From positions 1 to 64,000 of the forward strand of contig CANTFK010000795.1 of NCBI GenBank assembly GCA_947646735.1: 64,000 nt of DNA, in the 5' to 3' direction. Shown here piece by piece: positions 8,551-17,857 of this stretch. The translations under genes were made by a program, and so were the position numbers. Every line of letters begins with the position of its first letter. The first letter of the stretch is position 1. The notes beneath the pieces were generated by a model that saw nothing but the letters and a program-made list of their open reading frames with translations, was not told the DNA's origin and did no database searches. This DNA comes from Peronospora farinosa (lineage: Eukaryota; Oomycota; Peronosporomycetes; Peronosporales; Peronosporaceae).

Positions 8551-10758
8551 TTACTCGTTAAAGTCGAACTCGTGCGAGTTTGCCCATATGTCGTTGGTGA
8601 TCGCCTTCACCTCGCCAGTCTGCACACCACCATTTGATGCTTTCTTTGGCGACTGCGGTGATGCTGGGGGAGGGGACTCGAGTTTGTAGCGCTTTGTTAA
8701 CCGCTCTTGCGATTCGATACTAGCACTTCCATTGTCGTGCTCTGTAAGCTCCTCTTGCGCCACTTCTTCTGCGATCTCTTCCCACAGACCGGTCGTCTTC
8801 AGATAGACTTCCAGAGCGGAAGCACTTTCAAAACGATCTTCGCCGGCCACTGCTGATTTCGGATTGGCACTGGGCTTGAAGTAGTCATACTCAAAACGTC
8901 CAGGGCGGTAGTACCAGCCACGCTTGATTAGTTTCTTCAAAACAGTACCAAACTTCAAGCTGGGCATTCTAGACAGCCTTGCCTCCTCAGCTTCAGCAGC
9001 CCTAGCAGCCTCAACTTCAGCTTCGTATAAACTTTGGGGTACAAGTGAAGCACTGACGACCTTTTTGGGAGCAACTTTCTTGGACAATTTCTTTGGCTTT
9101 GCCACAGCGAGTAGCGGACCATGAAGCGCCAAGTTTCGCTTTCGAGCTGCTTGTTGCTCTAGACGCTGGTGGTGTCGATCTAAAGCCTTTTCACGCTCTT
9201 CATCCACCGCTCTTTCATGCTCTTCATGAAGTTCGTTTTCAATACGCTTCCATGTGCCGCTCACTTTTAGGAATTCCTCGAGGTCCGCCTTCGACTGAAA
9301 GAAATTGACTTTAATCTTCTTGGTCGCATCCGTGTATGTGGGCGAAAAGTAATCGTACTCAAATGTCCCACTCCGATGGTACCAACCTTCATCCTGTAGC
9401 TTCGCGTACACAATTCCAAACGAGCATCTAAACTCAGGCGGCGTAAAGTTAAAATCATCTTCTTTGCTAATGTCCAAAGCCGTGTCGGGAATTGGTTTTG
9501 TTTTCTTTTTCGTCGTTGCTTTCTTCGTACTCGCTTTGGTGCTCGTCTTTACCTTTTTCTTTGATGCCGAACTTTTAGAATTCAACTTAGATGCGGACGA
9601 AGGAAGTTTACGTTTCGTACTACTCGTAGCCGAACCAAGTGACACATGCTTAGCAGGCGTAACGAACTTAGCGCTCGAAGCTGGCCCCGAAGAATTTCGA
9701 TTTATCGCTGGAGACGGGGTCTTGAATAAAGAAGTCTTGACTTTTTTGGGAGCAGCGGGTGCCAACTGCACCTCACGTGGGGCGAACGTAATAACCTGAT
9801 GACCCTCACAAGAGTCTCCCAGCTCAATGCCACCCACCTCCACAGACAGACACTTGAGCACGGCGCGCTTCTTGGTCTGAAAAATTGTCTCGTTCGGTTG
9901 GAAGTTCTCAAACCTCGTATTAGGCTTGACAAACCACGTCTCAGGACCACACATCATGGTGAACCACCCGAACTCCTTTTCCGCAATAGGCCAAAGCATA
10001 TCCCAGAGATCCTTGTCTTCTGTGTCGTTCTCCTTCTCCCCCGCAATCTGAATGAACTTCCAACATGCCTTAACCTTCGAGTCAAACACGTTGATATTCG
10101 GTTTGAAGTTAAAAAACTGCACGCCAGGCATAGCGCAGAACAAAGTGTTATGGCCATGGGCAGTCTGCCAACCACCAGTCTCCACCATCTTGGACACAGT
10201 AGGAAAAACTTTGGTAAACTTCCCTTCTGCACCCTTGGCTCGGAATTCTTCAGGGGTATCGTCTTCTGTCTCCTCCTGAGCTAGTCTCTCAACAATAGGC
10301 GGCGGAGCGACAGACGGCTCCACAGTCTTCACAGGGGATAATTGTATCTTTGCAGGTGAATCATCCGTCAACAGTGAGCTCATTTTGACTGGAGATACAT
10401 TAGCCTTAACGGGAGATGCATTAGCCTTGTCTGACATTGCAGGGGCTTTAACGGGAGATTTGCAGGGCTTAGCTGGCGAAGCACACAACTTGACGGGCAA
10501 TTGGATAGTTACTGGACTCCTGGGTAATTCACTCTTCGTTCCTCTATCTATGGGATCGTTTGTCAGCACTTGCGTGGTCGGGAAGTCCATGTCTTGCTCT
10601 ACGTCATCGTCCGAGTTGTTGTCATTGGAGCTAGAGTTGTCTTCGCGCTTTTCCTCCTCTTCTAGTTGAGCCAGTGTCTTCGTTACCTCCTTATACACAA
10701 TAGGAACGACATTGTCCTCGGTATGGTAGTTGCCAAGTAGCAGATCCATGGGGTCCAT
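8551..10758 (-). CDS. Nuclear protein with four aromatic-rich repeat modules and CDK-type S-P-x-K sites
   Basis: This 735-residue single exon begins at ATG 10758. Residues 30-60 are acidic. Residues about 90-145 carry six S-P-[AV]-K motifs (SPAK or SPVK), the consensus for cyclin-dependent kinases. Two type-A modules follow (about 183-320; GGWQTAHG...FFNFKPNINVFDS and FGWFTMMCG...FENFQPNETIFQT), then a Ser/Lys-rich basic linker, then two type-B modules (about 440-510 and 598-670; DEGWYHRSGTFEYDYFSP and KRGWYYRPGRFEYDYFKP). The same A-A-B-B order occurs in the divergent gene at 10979-14805, so the two are partial paralogues. This one lacks the AAA+ ATPase. The function is unknown. Nuclear location and a link to cell-cycle control are inferred from the S-P-x-K cluster, the basic linker and the partner gene. 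Confidence 0.85.
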   Translation of the reverse strand: MDPMDLLLGNYHTEDNVVPIVYKEVTKTLAQLEEEEKREDNSSSNDNNSDDDVEQDMDFPTTQVLTNDPIDRGTKSELPRSPVTIQLPVKLCASPAKPCKSPVKAPAMSDKANASPVKANVSPVKMSSLLTDDSPAKIQLSPVKTVEPSVAPPPIVERLAQEETEDDTPEEFRAKGAEGKFTKVFPTVSKMVETGGWQTAHGHNTLFCAMPGVQFFNFKPNINVFDSKVKACWKFIQIAGEKENDTEDKDLWDMLWPIAEKEFGWFTMMCGPETWFVKPNTRFENFQPNETIFQTKKRAVLKCLSVEVGGIELGDSCEGHQVITFAPREVQLAPAAPKKVKTSLFKTPSPAINRNSSGPASSAKFVTPAKHVSLGSATSSTKRKLPSSASKLNSKSSASKKKVKTSTKASTKKATTKKKTKPIPDTALDISKEDDFNFTPPEFRCSFGIVYAKLQDEGWYHRSGTFEYDYFSPTYTDATKKIKVNFFQSKADLEEFLKVSGTWKRIENELHEEHERAVDEEREKALDRHHQRLEQQAARKRNLALHGPLLAVAKPKKLSKKVAPKKVVSASLVPQSLYEAEVEAARAAEAEEARLSRMPSLKFGTVLKKLIKRGWYYRPGRFEYDYFKPSANPKSAVAGEDRFESASALEVYLKTTGLWEEIAEEVAQEELTEHDNGSASIESQERLTKRYKLESPPPASPQSPKKASNGGVQTGEVKAITNDIWANSHEFDFNE

Positions 10759-10978
10759 GACGACGTCTATCGTATGATGGCGTCACGTTTAGACAGCATA
10801 CACGTTGCTGATTGGTTAAAATGTTAATTATACCGGTAAGATACGGTTTCTAATTTCCCGCCCGGAGTTCGCTGTTTCCGATAAAGTACGAATCCGCGCC
10901 AAAAAACCCCTTTCCGCATTTCCGCATCCAAGTGCTAGAAGGCAACCAACAAGTCAAGAGTGATTGTATCTTGTAACT
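10759..10978. promoter_or_regulatory. Bidirectional intergenic promoter region, 220 bp
   Basis: Two start codons on opposite strands (10758 minus and 10979 plus) are only 220 bp apart, so the region must hold both promoters. I see no confident core promoter motif. There is a pyrimidine-rich, AT-poor stretch (about 10860-10925) with tttccgc repeated twice just upstream of the plus-strand gene. Confidence 0.6.
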
Positions 10979-13900
10979 ATGATGCCTCTTGATGACGGTA
11001 GACGCGTCTCTGGAGCTTTATACTGGGTCAAACTACGCTCCATGCCGGTATTTTGGCCTGCTTGCGTGTATCCAAGCTATTCGGACGCTGTGGCGCACAC
11101 GCACGACGTATGGGCCTTACGCAACGCCAAGCCCGCGCTGGATGCAGAAGATCGCGTCCTGTACTTTTTTGGTGTAGGTCCTCGTGCCTGCCATGTGGTG
11201 TCATGTGGAATAGCACCGAATCTACAGCTCTGCGTCATGCACGAGGACGATCTGATGCTCGAGGACTGGAAGACGATCGAGGACTTTTCCGTGCTCTGTA
11301 GCAAGTACCAAGTGCCCGAGAATATTGTCACTAATGCACAGAACAATGAATGCTTCTTACGAGCATGTGAGGAGGCGAAGACGTATGCGAGGGATGTACA
11401 GACTGACGAAAAAGCTAGGGAACTGTTCGTAACGCTGCTGACGATGGCTAAGAAAGCCCATACGACGGGCAAGGCCGTGGTAGCCAGGGAGATCATTGCA
11501 TCGCCTACTCTTACCCGTGTAAAGAAAGTAGAGAATAGCAAAAAGACACGGAAGTTGTTTGTCAAGAAGACAAAATCTGATGTGGCCAAACTGCTCAAGA
11601 CACCGGCCATGGTGACGATGGTGACCAAGTGCTGGCAACAAATGTTAGAAGCGGGATGGGAAACGATGACACAAGGAGATGGACAAGTACTGTACAAGAT
11701 GCCCGGTACGAGTTTCTTTGACTTCGTGCCGAACGTCAACCTCTTTGACTCGCTGGAGAAGGCCTGTGCGAGGTATTTGAGTGACTGGGTCAAGATGACT
11801 TATATTGAGTCTAGTGAGGACTGTCCTGAGTTGACGGAGTTTCTGTGGCTCATGGCAGCTGGAAGTGGCTGGGAAAGTATGTCAACTACGACAGAGACTA
11901 TGTATAAAAAGGCAGGCACGCCGTTTGATCAGTGGGTGCCTAATGTGACAATCTTTCGCACCAAGAATCAAGCTGTGGCCAAGTATTTGGAAGAATGTGG
12001 ACTAGTTTGGTATGACAATGACGACACTACCGAGCAAGATGACACTCCGGCAGTGCTCCACGCTGCTGATTCCGGCAAAATGGAGTTGTCAAACCAATTT
12101 GTCAACAAAAAAAGTAAAGATTCTGGTGACAAAGAAGAGGACAACCAAGAAGCAGACGAAGTCATTCATGTGTATAAAGCGTCTGTAAGGCAAGCGCAGA
12201 AAAGCTTACGCAAAAAGAATGCGGCTAAGCCCAACAAAGCTGCACCAAAGCCACAGCAAGCAAAGGCTGTCGCGAAGGCGCCGGTAAAACATGTCAATCC
12301 TATTAGGACAGTACAGAAAGAGAAAAAGTCTAGCAAAACGGTTCCTCACTTTGAGATGTCCTTTGGAAAGCTTGAGATGGAATTGAAGAATCGTGGATGG
12401 TACTGGAAAGATGGAGGCCTTCAGTGGTTGTACTTCCAGCCTCACTGCAAGACAAAGGATAAAAATTCTCTTGAGCCAAATAAGGATTTTTTTCGAGGTC
12501 GGGAAGAGCTGGAAGCTCACGCTTATAATAGTGGCCTTTATGATCACGTTCACACAAAGCTAAAAGAGGACCACTACAAAAAATACGCATCTGAGAGTGA
12601 CAAGGATGCCGATAGCGACGACGAAGTTCAGAATCACAAGCGCCCTGCAAAGACGCTAGTCCGTACGGCAGTTGCTGACCCCAAGCCGCAGCCCAAGGTG
12701 GCTTCAGCGCGACATGATCGCGGCTACACCCAATCTGTAAGTCGCTTTCGACGTGGTCGCTCCAAGTCTACACCTCGTGGTGTGACAACTCAAACAGCCT
12801 TCGCCCCTAAGGTCAAGTTTGGCGACATTTGGCGCAGCCTGTCTGAAAATGGTTGGCACTATCGTCCTGGCAAAATGGAGTACGATTACTTCAAGCCTCA
12901 CTGCGCCACTGCTAAGGACGGCAAACCAGGAGTGGACTTCTTCCAGAGTAAGGATTTGCTGATTGAGTACTTGCAAACCAGTGGACTGTGGGACAAAACA
13001 GCAGCGCGTATTCGTGCTGAAGCAGCTTTAAGCTCAAGCGACGAAGACATAATGAATAGTGATAACGAGGCAGCAACTCCGATTCAAAAGCGCAAGCGTG
13101 ATGAAGTCACGCCTGCCTTTCAACAGGGAAGTAAGAAACACAAAAATGCTTCACTTTTCTGCACTCCAACAGATGACAAGCGGTCTGTTGCTGTCGATCT
13201 TACTGACGACGACGAAGAAACGGGTGATACAATATCCCCCGATGCTGCTGGAGTGAAGAGCAAGGAAAATCAGAACTACGGAAATGGGCGTCAGCCACTA
13301 CGTAGTCTCGCAAACAGTTTCACACCTTCACCAAACGTTGCAAGGAAGGAAAAACATTCGGTAATTACTAGCAATGATATTGAGGTGAAACCTACGCAGG
13401 ATGCTGGCCCTCACAACATGATTTTGAGCGCAATCCGGAAGCTGACGTCGGCGTACATTCCAACCAATTTCCGTTACCGTGAGAAGGAGTTCAGCGAGAT
13501 TCGCGAGTTCTTCAGTGACTGCTTCGAAGGGAAAATAAATACTAGTCTGTATATCTCCGGAGCGCCAGGGTGCGGCAAGACCGCTCTGCTGAAGTCGACC
13601 CAGTCGGACATCGATAAACTCTACCGGGTAATGCTATCGCGTTCGCTATGGCTGCATCTTCACTTTCTAACCTCACAGCGTGTTCTTTTACGATAGGAAT
13701 GCTGTCCTGAACAAGCTGACAACGCGCCTATCCGTTGCCACGTCAACGCGATGGCTCTTGCCGACTCATCAGCGTTGTTCTGTAAGCTTGCGGAAGCTTT
13801 GACGAGAAAACCGTTTTCAAACGGAAATGAGGCTTACGAGGCTATCGAGCGCGCGACGGCCCGTAGACTGAAGACGTCTAAGACAATGTGCGTTATCGTT

Positions 13901-14805
13901 GCTTCACATGTATTGACGATGCTGCTGGCCTGGGTTTTGACGGCACTTTGTATTGCTTGTTCAGGATTCTGATCTTGGACGAGATTGACACTCTTCTGAA
14001 GAACAACGGTACTGAAAACGATCTTTGTCGGCTGTTCGAGCTAGCCCAGCGGGAATCCCACAGCTTCATCCTTATTGGGATTGCCAACCAGGCGGACTTC
14101 ACGGAGCGACACCTACCGATGCTTCAGCAGCGACTGCCAGACTACTCGCCGCGAGTTGTCATCTTTGAGCCGTACAAGTATCAGACCATCGAGCATATTC
14201 TTATCGATCGTCTTGGCGGACAGACGGCAGCATCTAAGATGGTTAGCTCGCACGGCATCTCGTTCCTGGCCCGTAAGATCGCGTCAACGACTGGCGATAT
14301 AAGACTAGCGGTCGACACCTGTCGCCGTGTTCTACAGCACAAACTGGACCAAAATCAGAAAGAAAACTTGGATAATCCGTCAACTGACAAGGAGCTGGAA
14401 CGCCCACTGCCTCTCACAGACGTGCTGCGCATCATCAAGCACGCACTGGAGTCCAAAAGTGCCTCGGCGATTCGGTCGTTACCGCGCAACTTGCAGATGA
14501 TTCTGTTCGCTTCAACTCGATTGCTCATCGTGACGGCTAACAGAGCCGCTGCGGATGGAAGCGAGGCCACGCCGCTGTTTAGTGTGGATGAATTGTACTC
14601 GTGTTACTGCGAGGTGAGTAAGGACGCTGGAGTTTTTAAGCCACTGTCACAGCGCGACTTCAAAACCGCGCTTGATACGCTAGGCAAGGAGGGTCTCATT
14701 GCGGAGTCAGAGCTTCGAAAAAAACACCTGATTAAGCTGCTGTTTGGTACCAGTGAGCTACTGCAGAGCTTCCGCAAGGATCCGTTCTTCTCGCGGCTCG
14801 TATAA
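10979..14805 (+). CDS. ORC1/CDC6-family AAA+ ATPase with PWWP-like N-terminus and four extra repeat modules
   Basis: Exons 10979-13627, 13697-13887 and 13965-14805 are inferred from introns of 69 and 77 nt (GTAATG...ATAG and GTGCGT...CAG). The spliced product has 1226 residues. An N-terminal PWWP-like segment (GALYWVKLRSMPVFWPACV, about 13-31) is followed by two type-A modules (about 210-337) and two type-B modules (about 456-530 and 611-680), as in the divergent neighbour. The AAA+ ATPase starts near residue 815. It has Walker A GAPGCGKT (about 860), Walker B LILDEID (about 948), a sensor-1 Asn in GIANQ and a sensor-2-type GDIR. A C-terminal winged helix (LFSVDELYSCYCEV...) follows. ORC1 and CDC6 load MCM helicase at replication origins; which one this is cannot be settled here. 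Family members normally lack the four modules. Confidence 0.87.
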
Positions 14806-15352
14806 CTTTTCAGCTGTGAAAGTTGCTGTTGTGGTGACGGGAGGATCTTGCGTCCTACCTCGCTGGGTATTTACTTACAAACCTGAAGATACACTCTGCC
14901 TCGTAATATATCATCCTGCTCTGCTCGATAGGAATTATTTTCGCGCGAGCACGTCTGTCCATGTCCCAGTGATATCTGTACAAGCAGGAGACACTCAGAT
15001 ACATGGAGATCCGTATACTTACATACAGTCAATGTAGTTTCGACGTGATTCCGGACGTTGGGTAGAGTCATGTGAATGTATCCTTTGCTCATCTATAACG
15101 CTCTTCATGTCGGTCGTAGTGCCATGCATCGACAGTACCATGCCAATTGTTGATGCAGAAGAAGCCGCAGCGTAATAATTAAAATCGTGGTAAATTATAA
15201 CATCTATCGATACAGATCGCACTCATGCTACGCGATGGCTAATAATATACACCCCGTAATTTGTAGCGATGCTCGGCTTGGTAGCGTGGAAACTTTATAC
15301 CTTGATACGCCCGTTTTCGAGATTCGGTTCTTATGGAAAAACTGACTCTGTC
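14806..15352. other. Intergenic region, no gene seen
   Basis: This is about 550 bp between the ATPase gene and the convergent ankyrin gene. Short frames on both strands show no domain. Confidence 0.5.
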
Positions 15353-17317
15353 TTAGTTGAGCAGCTTAGAGCGAAGCCAGTGCTTGAACGACGTGTGCGT
15401 GTTAGACTTGGTAGTGATGATACGCTCGCTGCCCTTGCTGCTTTTCCGGTGTATGCTGTTGCCTAATGATGTCCACGATCGACTCCGAGACAACTGTGCC
15501 CCCGAACGGGGTGAGATCGATGAAGACGACTCAAAAGATGCACCACCACCAGCCACCAAATTAAGCTCCGACGTGCTTGACGTCAGCATGGGCTGTGCGC
15601 TGGCATTACGCGAGAGAAGCAGTTTGACGGTCTGGAACTGGCTCATGCGGCTGGCTTTGAGCAGTGGTGTCTCATTATCCACCGTCATGGCATCCACGTT
15701 AGCTCCATGATCCAGCAGGCAGGTGGCAACCGCTGTGTTTCCGCGCTGAGACGCCAAATGAAGCGCCGTGCACCGATCATGTGTCATGTCGTCTACTGAG
15801 ACTTTGCCAACCTCAAGTAGCAGCTTCACACATGCAAGCTGATTCTCTTGGGCGGCAATGTGAAGCGGGGTCTCACCACTCGGTCCAACGGCCAAACACT
15901 TGGCTTTCTTCTTCAAAAGAGTGTGAACCACAACCTCTTGGCCACGAGCACAGGCCAAGTACAGCGGCGGAATGCCACTACCATCTTGTGCGTGCACATC
16001 GGCACCCATCTTGATCAAAAGCAGAACTGTCTTAGCACTACCACTTTTCACCGCCGCATGCAAGAGCGAGCTATGTGAGGTTTTGTCGCGCGCATCTAGC
16101 AGATATCGGGTGTCGTACATCGTAATCAGGCACTTGAGCAAGCGGTAATCTGCCACATTCACGGCGTCAAATGCGCACTTCACAACGTTCTTCCTGGAAG
16201 TGGCGTTCTTGCCGTCGCCTAGTAATACCCGAACCAATTCCTTGTGTTCTACTACTGCTGCCGAGCATGCCTTTTGCATCGACGAGCTAGAGATCAGAGG
16301 CACGTACGTGCGTTCATTCGCCTCCGCCCCCTTCTTGTAGAAAAGCTGGTGTACCGGGCTAATCTTCTTCTTGGCATCTGCATTGGCAAAGCTCACCAAT
16401 GTGCGAATCACATCCTCGTGTCCGCAGCTCGCAGCCATCACTAGTGCATCCTCATCAATCCGAGCACCGTATTGCATCAACAGCTCCAAAATATCTGACT
16501 TGCGGTTCTGACAGGCTATCCCAAAACAAGTATGTCGCCTTCGCTTGCGTGCAAGCATAGGATCAATACTACGTCTCCTGTGGTTGCGAATGTGGCTAGA
16601 CAGTGTCTGTCTCGCTCCCGGTGTTGCACTTCCTGTTCCGTTCGGGTCTGCGTGGCGCTTGAGCAGCAGCTTGACAATCTTCGTGTTGCCTGTCTCACAA
16701 GCCACTTCCAGTGGCGTCCGACCACACGCGCAACTGGAATTCACGAGCTTTATCAAGTCGGCACCAAAGTAAAAGCTCAATAAATGCTTGAGCGTCTGCA
16801 ATTCTGCTCGTCTGCAGGCCGCGTGAATCGGGGACGGCATGTCTTTGATAGTATCCGTCAGTGTCAAGCCCCAGCAGCTACATTGATCTCCAGAGCTGGC
16901 CGAAAGACTCTGCTCGAGCTCCTGCTCTGGCTCTGTCTGTACAAACGAGACTTTCTTCTTCTTCTTCATCATCAACTGCTTCTTCTCATTATCCTCATTC
17001 CTAGTAGCGCCACACTCCATCCCTCGTGCAATACTAAAGCTCCCTCTATCAGCCGACGTTGATCGAGTGCGTAAAATGGAACTGGGGTTGGAATCCCGAC
17101 GCGGCAGCTCGACTGTAACCGGCTCAGGGGCAGTTCGAAAGGCCTGACGCAGCTCAATCGTCTGATGATCAAATGCCACACAATTACGTTGGCGTAAGAG
17201 TTCCGCTCGTCGCGGGGCATTGAGAAGGCTACTGGTGGACTCGTAGCCATGCATGAGCCGAACTTTTGTTTGTGAGGACGATGTCAAGTCGTCAACTGCT
17301 ACAAGCTCAAGCTGCAT
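15353..17317 (-). CDS. Ankyrin-repeat protein
   Basis: The single exon encodes 654 residues. The first ~150 residues are basic and Ser/Lys-rich (for example KKQLMMKKKKKVSF) with no domain seen. Ankyrin repeats run from about 160 to 600, with clear units such as GRTPLEVACETGNTKIVKLL, SSLLHAAVKSGSAKTVLLLI, GIPPLYLACARGQEVVVHTL, GETPLHIAAQENQLACVKLL, CTALHLASQRGNTAVATCLL and ETPLLKASRMSQFQTVKLLL. The C-terminus is Ser-rich and ends in a basic tail. There is no signal peptide and no membrane segment. Ankyrin arrays bind proteins; the partner cannot be inferred. Related decayed ankyrin pieces lie at 5500-6030 and 33720-34335. Confidence 0.88.
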   Translation of the reverse strand: MQLELVAVDDLTSSSQTKVRLMHGYESTSSLLNAPRRAELLRQRNCVAFDHQTIELRQAFRTAPEPVTVELPRRDSNPSSILRTRSTSADRGSFSIARGMECGATRNEDNEKKQLMMKKKKKVSFVQTEPEQELEQSLSASSGDQCSCWGLTLTDTIKDMPSPIHAACRRAELQTLKHLLSFYFGADLIKLVNSSCACGRTPLEVACETGNTKIVKLLLKRHADPNGTGSATPGARQTLSSHIRNHRRRSIDPMLARKRRRHTCFGIACQNRKSDILELLMQYGARIDEDALVMAASCGHEDVIRTLVSFANADAKKKISPVHQLFYKKGAEANERTYVPLISSSSMQKACSAAVVEHKELVRVLLGDGKNATSRKNVVKCAFDAVNVADYRLLKCLITMYDTRYLLDARDKTSHSSLLHAAVKSGSAKTVLLLIKMGADVHAQDGSGIPPLYLACARGQEVVVHTLLKKKAKCLAVGPSGETPLHIAAQENQLACVKLLLEVGKVSVDDMTHDRCTALHLASQRGNTAVATCLLDHGANVDAMTVDNETPLLKASRMSQFQTVKLLLSRNASAQPMLTSSTSELNLVAGGGASFESSSSISPRSGAQLSRSRSWTSLGNSIHRKSSKGSERIITTKSNTHTSFKHWLRSKLLN

Positions 17318-17364
17318 GGAACTACGAAATGAAGAGTCCGCTGTTATAAAACGCTGCGAGTGAC

Positions 17365-17857
17365 TTGGGAAATCGCAAAGTGCGAAGCAAACGGACCAGA
17401 GTTGTGAAGCTTACGCCAGCGAGCGCCGCTCTGTTGTCTCTTGGGATTTTTTGCATGTTTTTGGAGCTTCGTTTCAGTATGTTAACTGGACTCGGAACGG
17501 CGACAAAGAGTGGGGTGGGGGTGACTTTGCCAAAGGATGATTCTCAACACACCAAACTTGTGCAATTTAAACAACTCGGACTATTGCATGATAGATAAAA
17601 TACCGTTTCATGATGATCCCTTCCCTGTATTTGCCAGTATTAAAAAAAGACGGCAGGAGTCAGATGGTCTTTCAGTCTGTAACTCGTCATTTATCTACAG
17701 TCCGGACAGTGGATCACTCTGTTTGGAAAAGGGATCCGCCTCACTGACCACTACTTGGACTCGGTTTCACTATACCGCCTGTCTAACGGCGTATGTCCTA
17801 CGTCCACTACATGTGCCGTACCTCAATTGGCGTACAAGAATGTATGTAGTATGGTAG
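17365..17857 (+). pseudogene. Frameshifted fragment with a possible signal-anchor, unrecognised
   Basis: A first frame (17365-17598) is basic and then hydrophobic (RSKRTRVVKLTPASAALL, LGIFCMFLELRF), like a type II signal anchor. A second frame (17537-17857) continues with a Cys-containing stretch (TPNLCNLNNSDYCMIDKIPF) typical of a secreted or luminal domain. The two are in different frames, no ATG opens the first, and no convincing intron joins them. It could be the decayed 5' end of a Golgi-type enzyme gene; that is a guess. Confidence 0.25.

Noticed and set aside
15353..17317. Possibility that the ankyrin protein is a secreted effector
   Set aside because: No signal peptide at the N-terminus and no RxLR- or LFLAK-like motif was seen.
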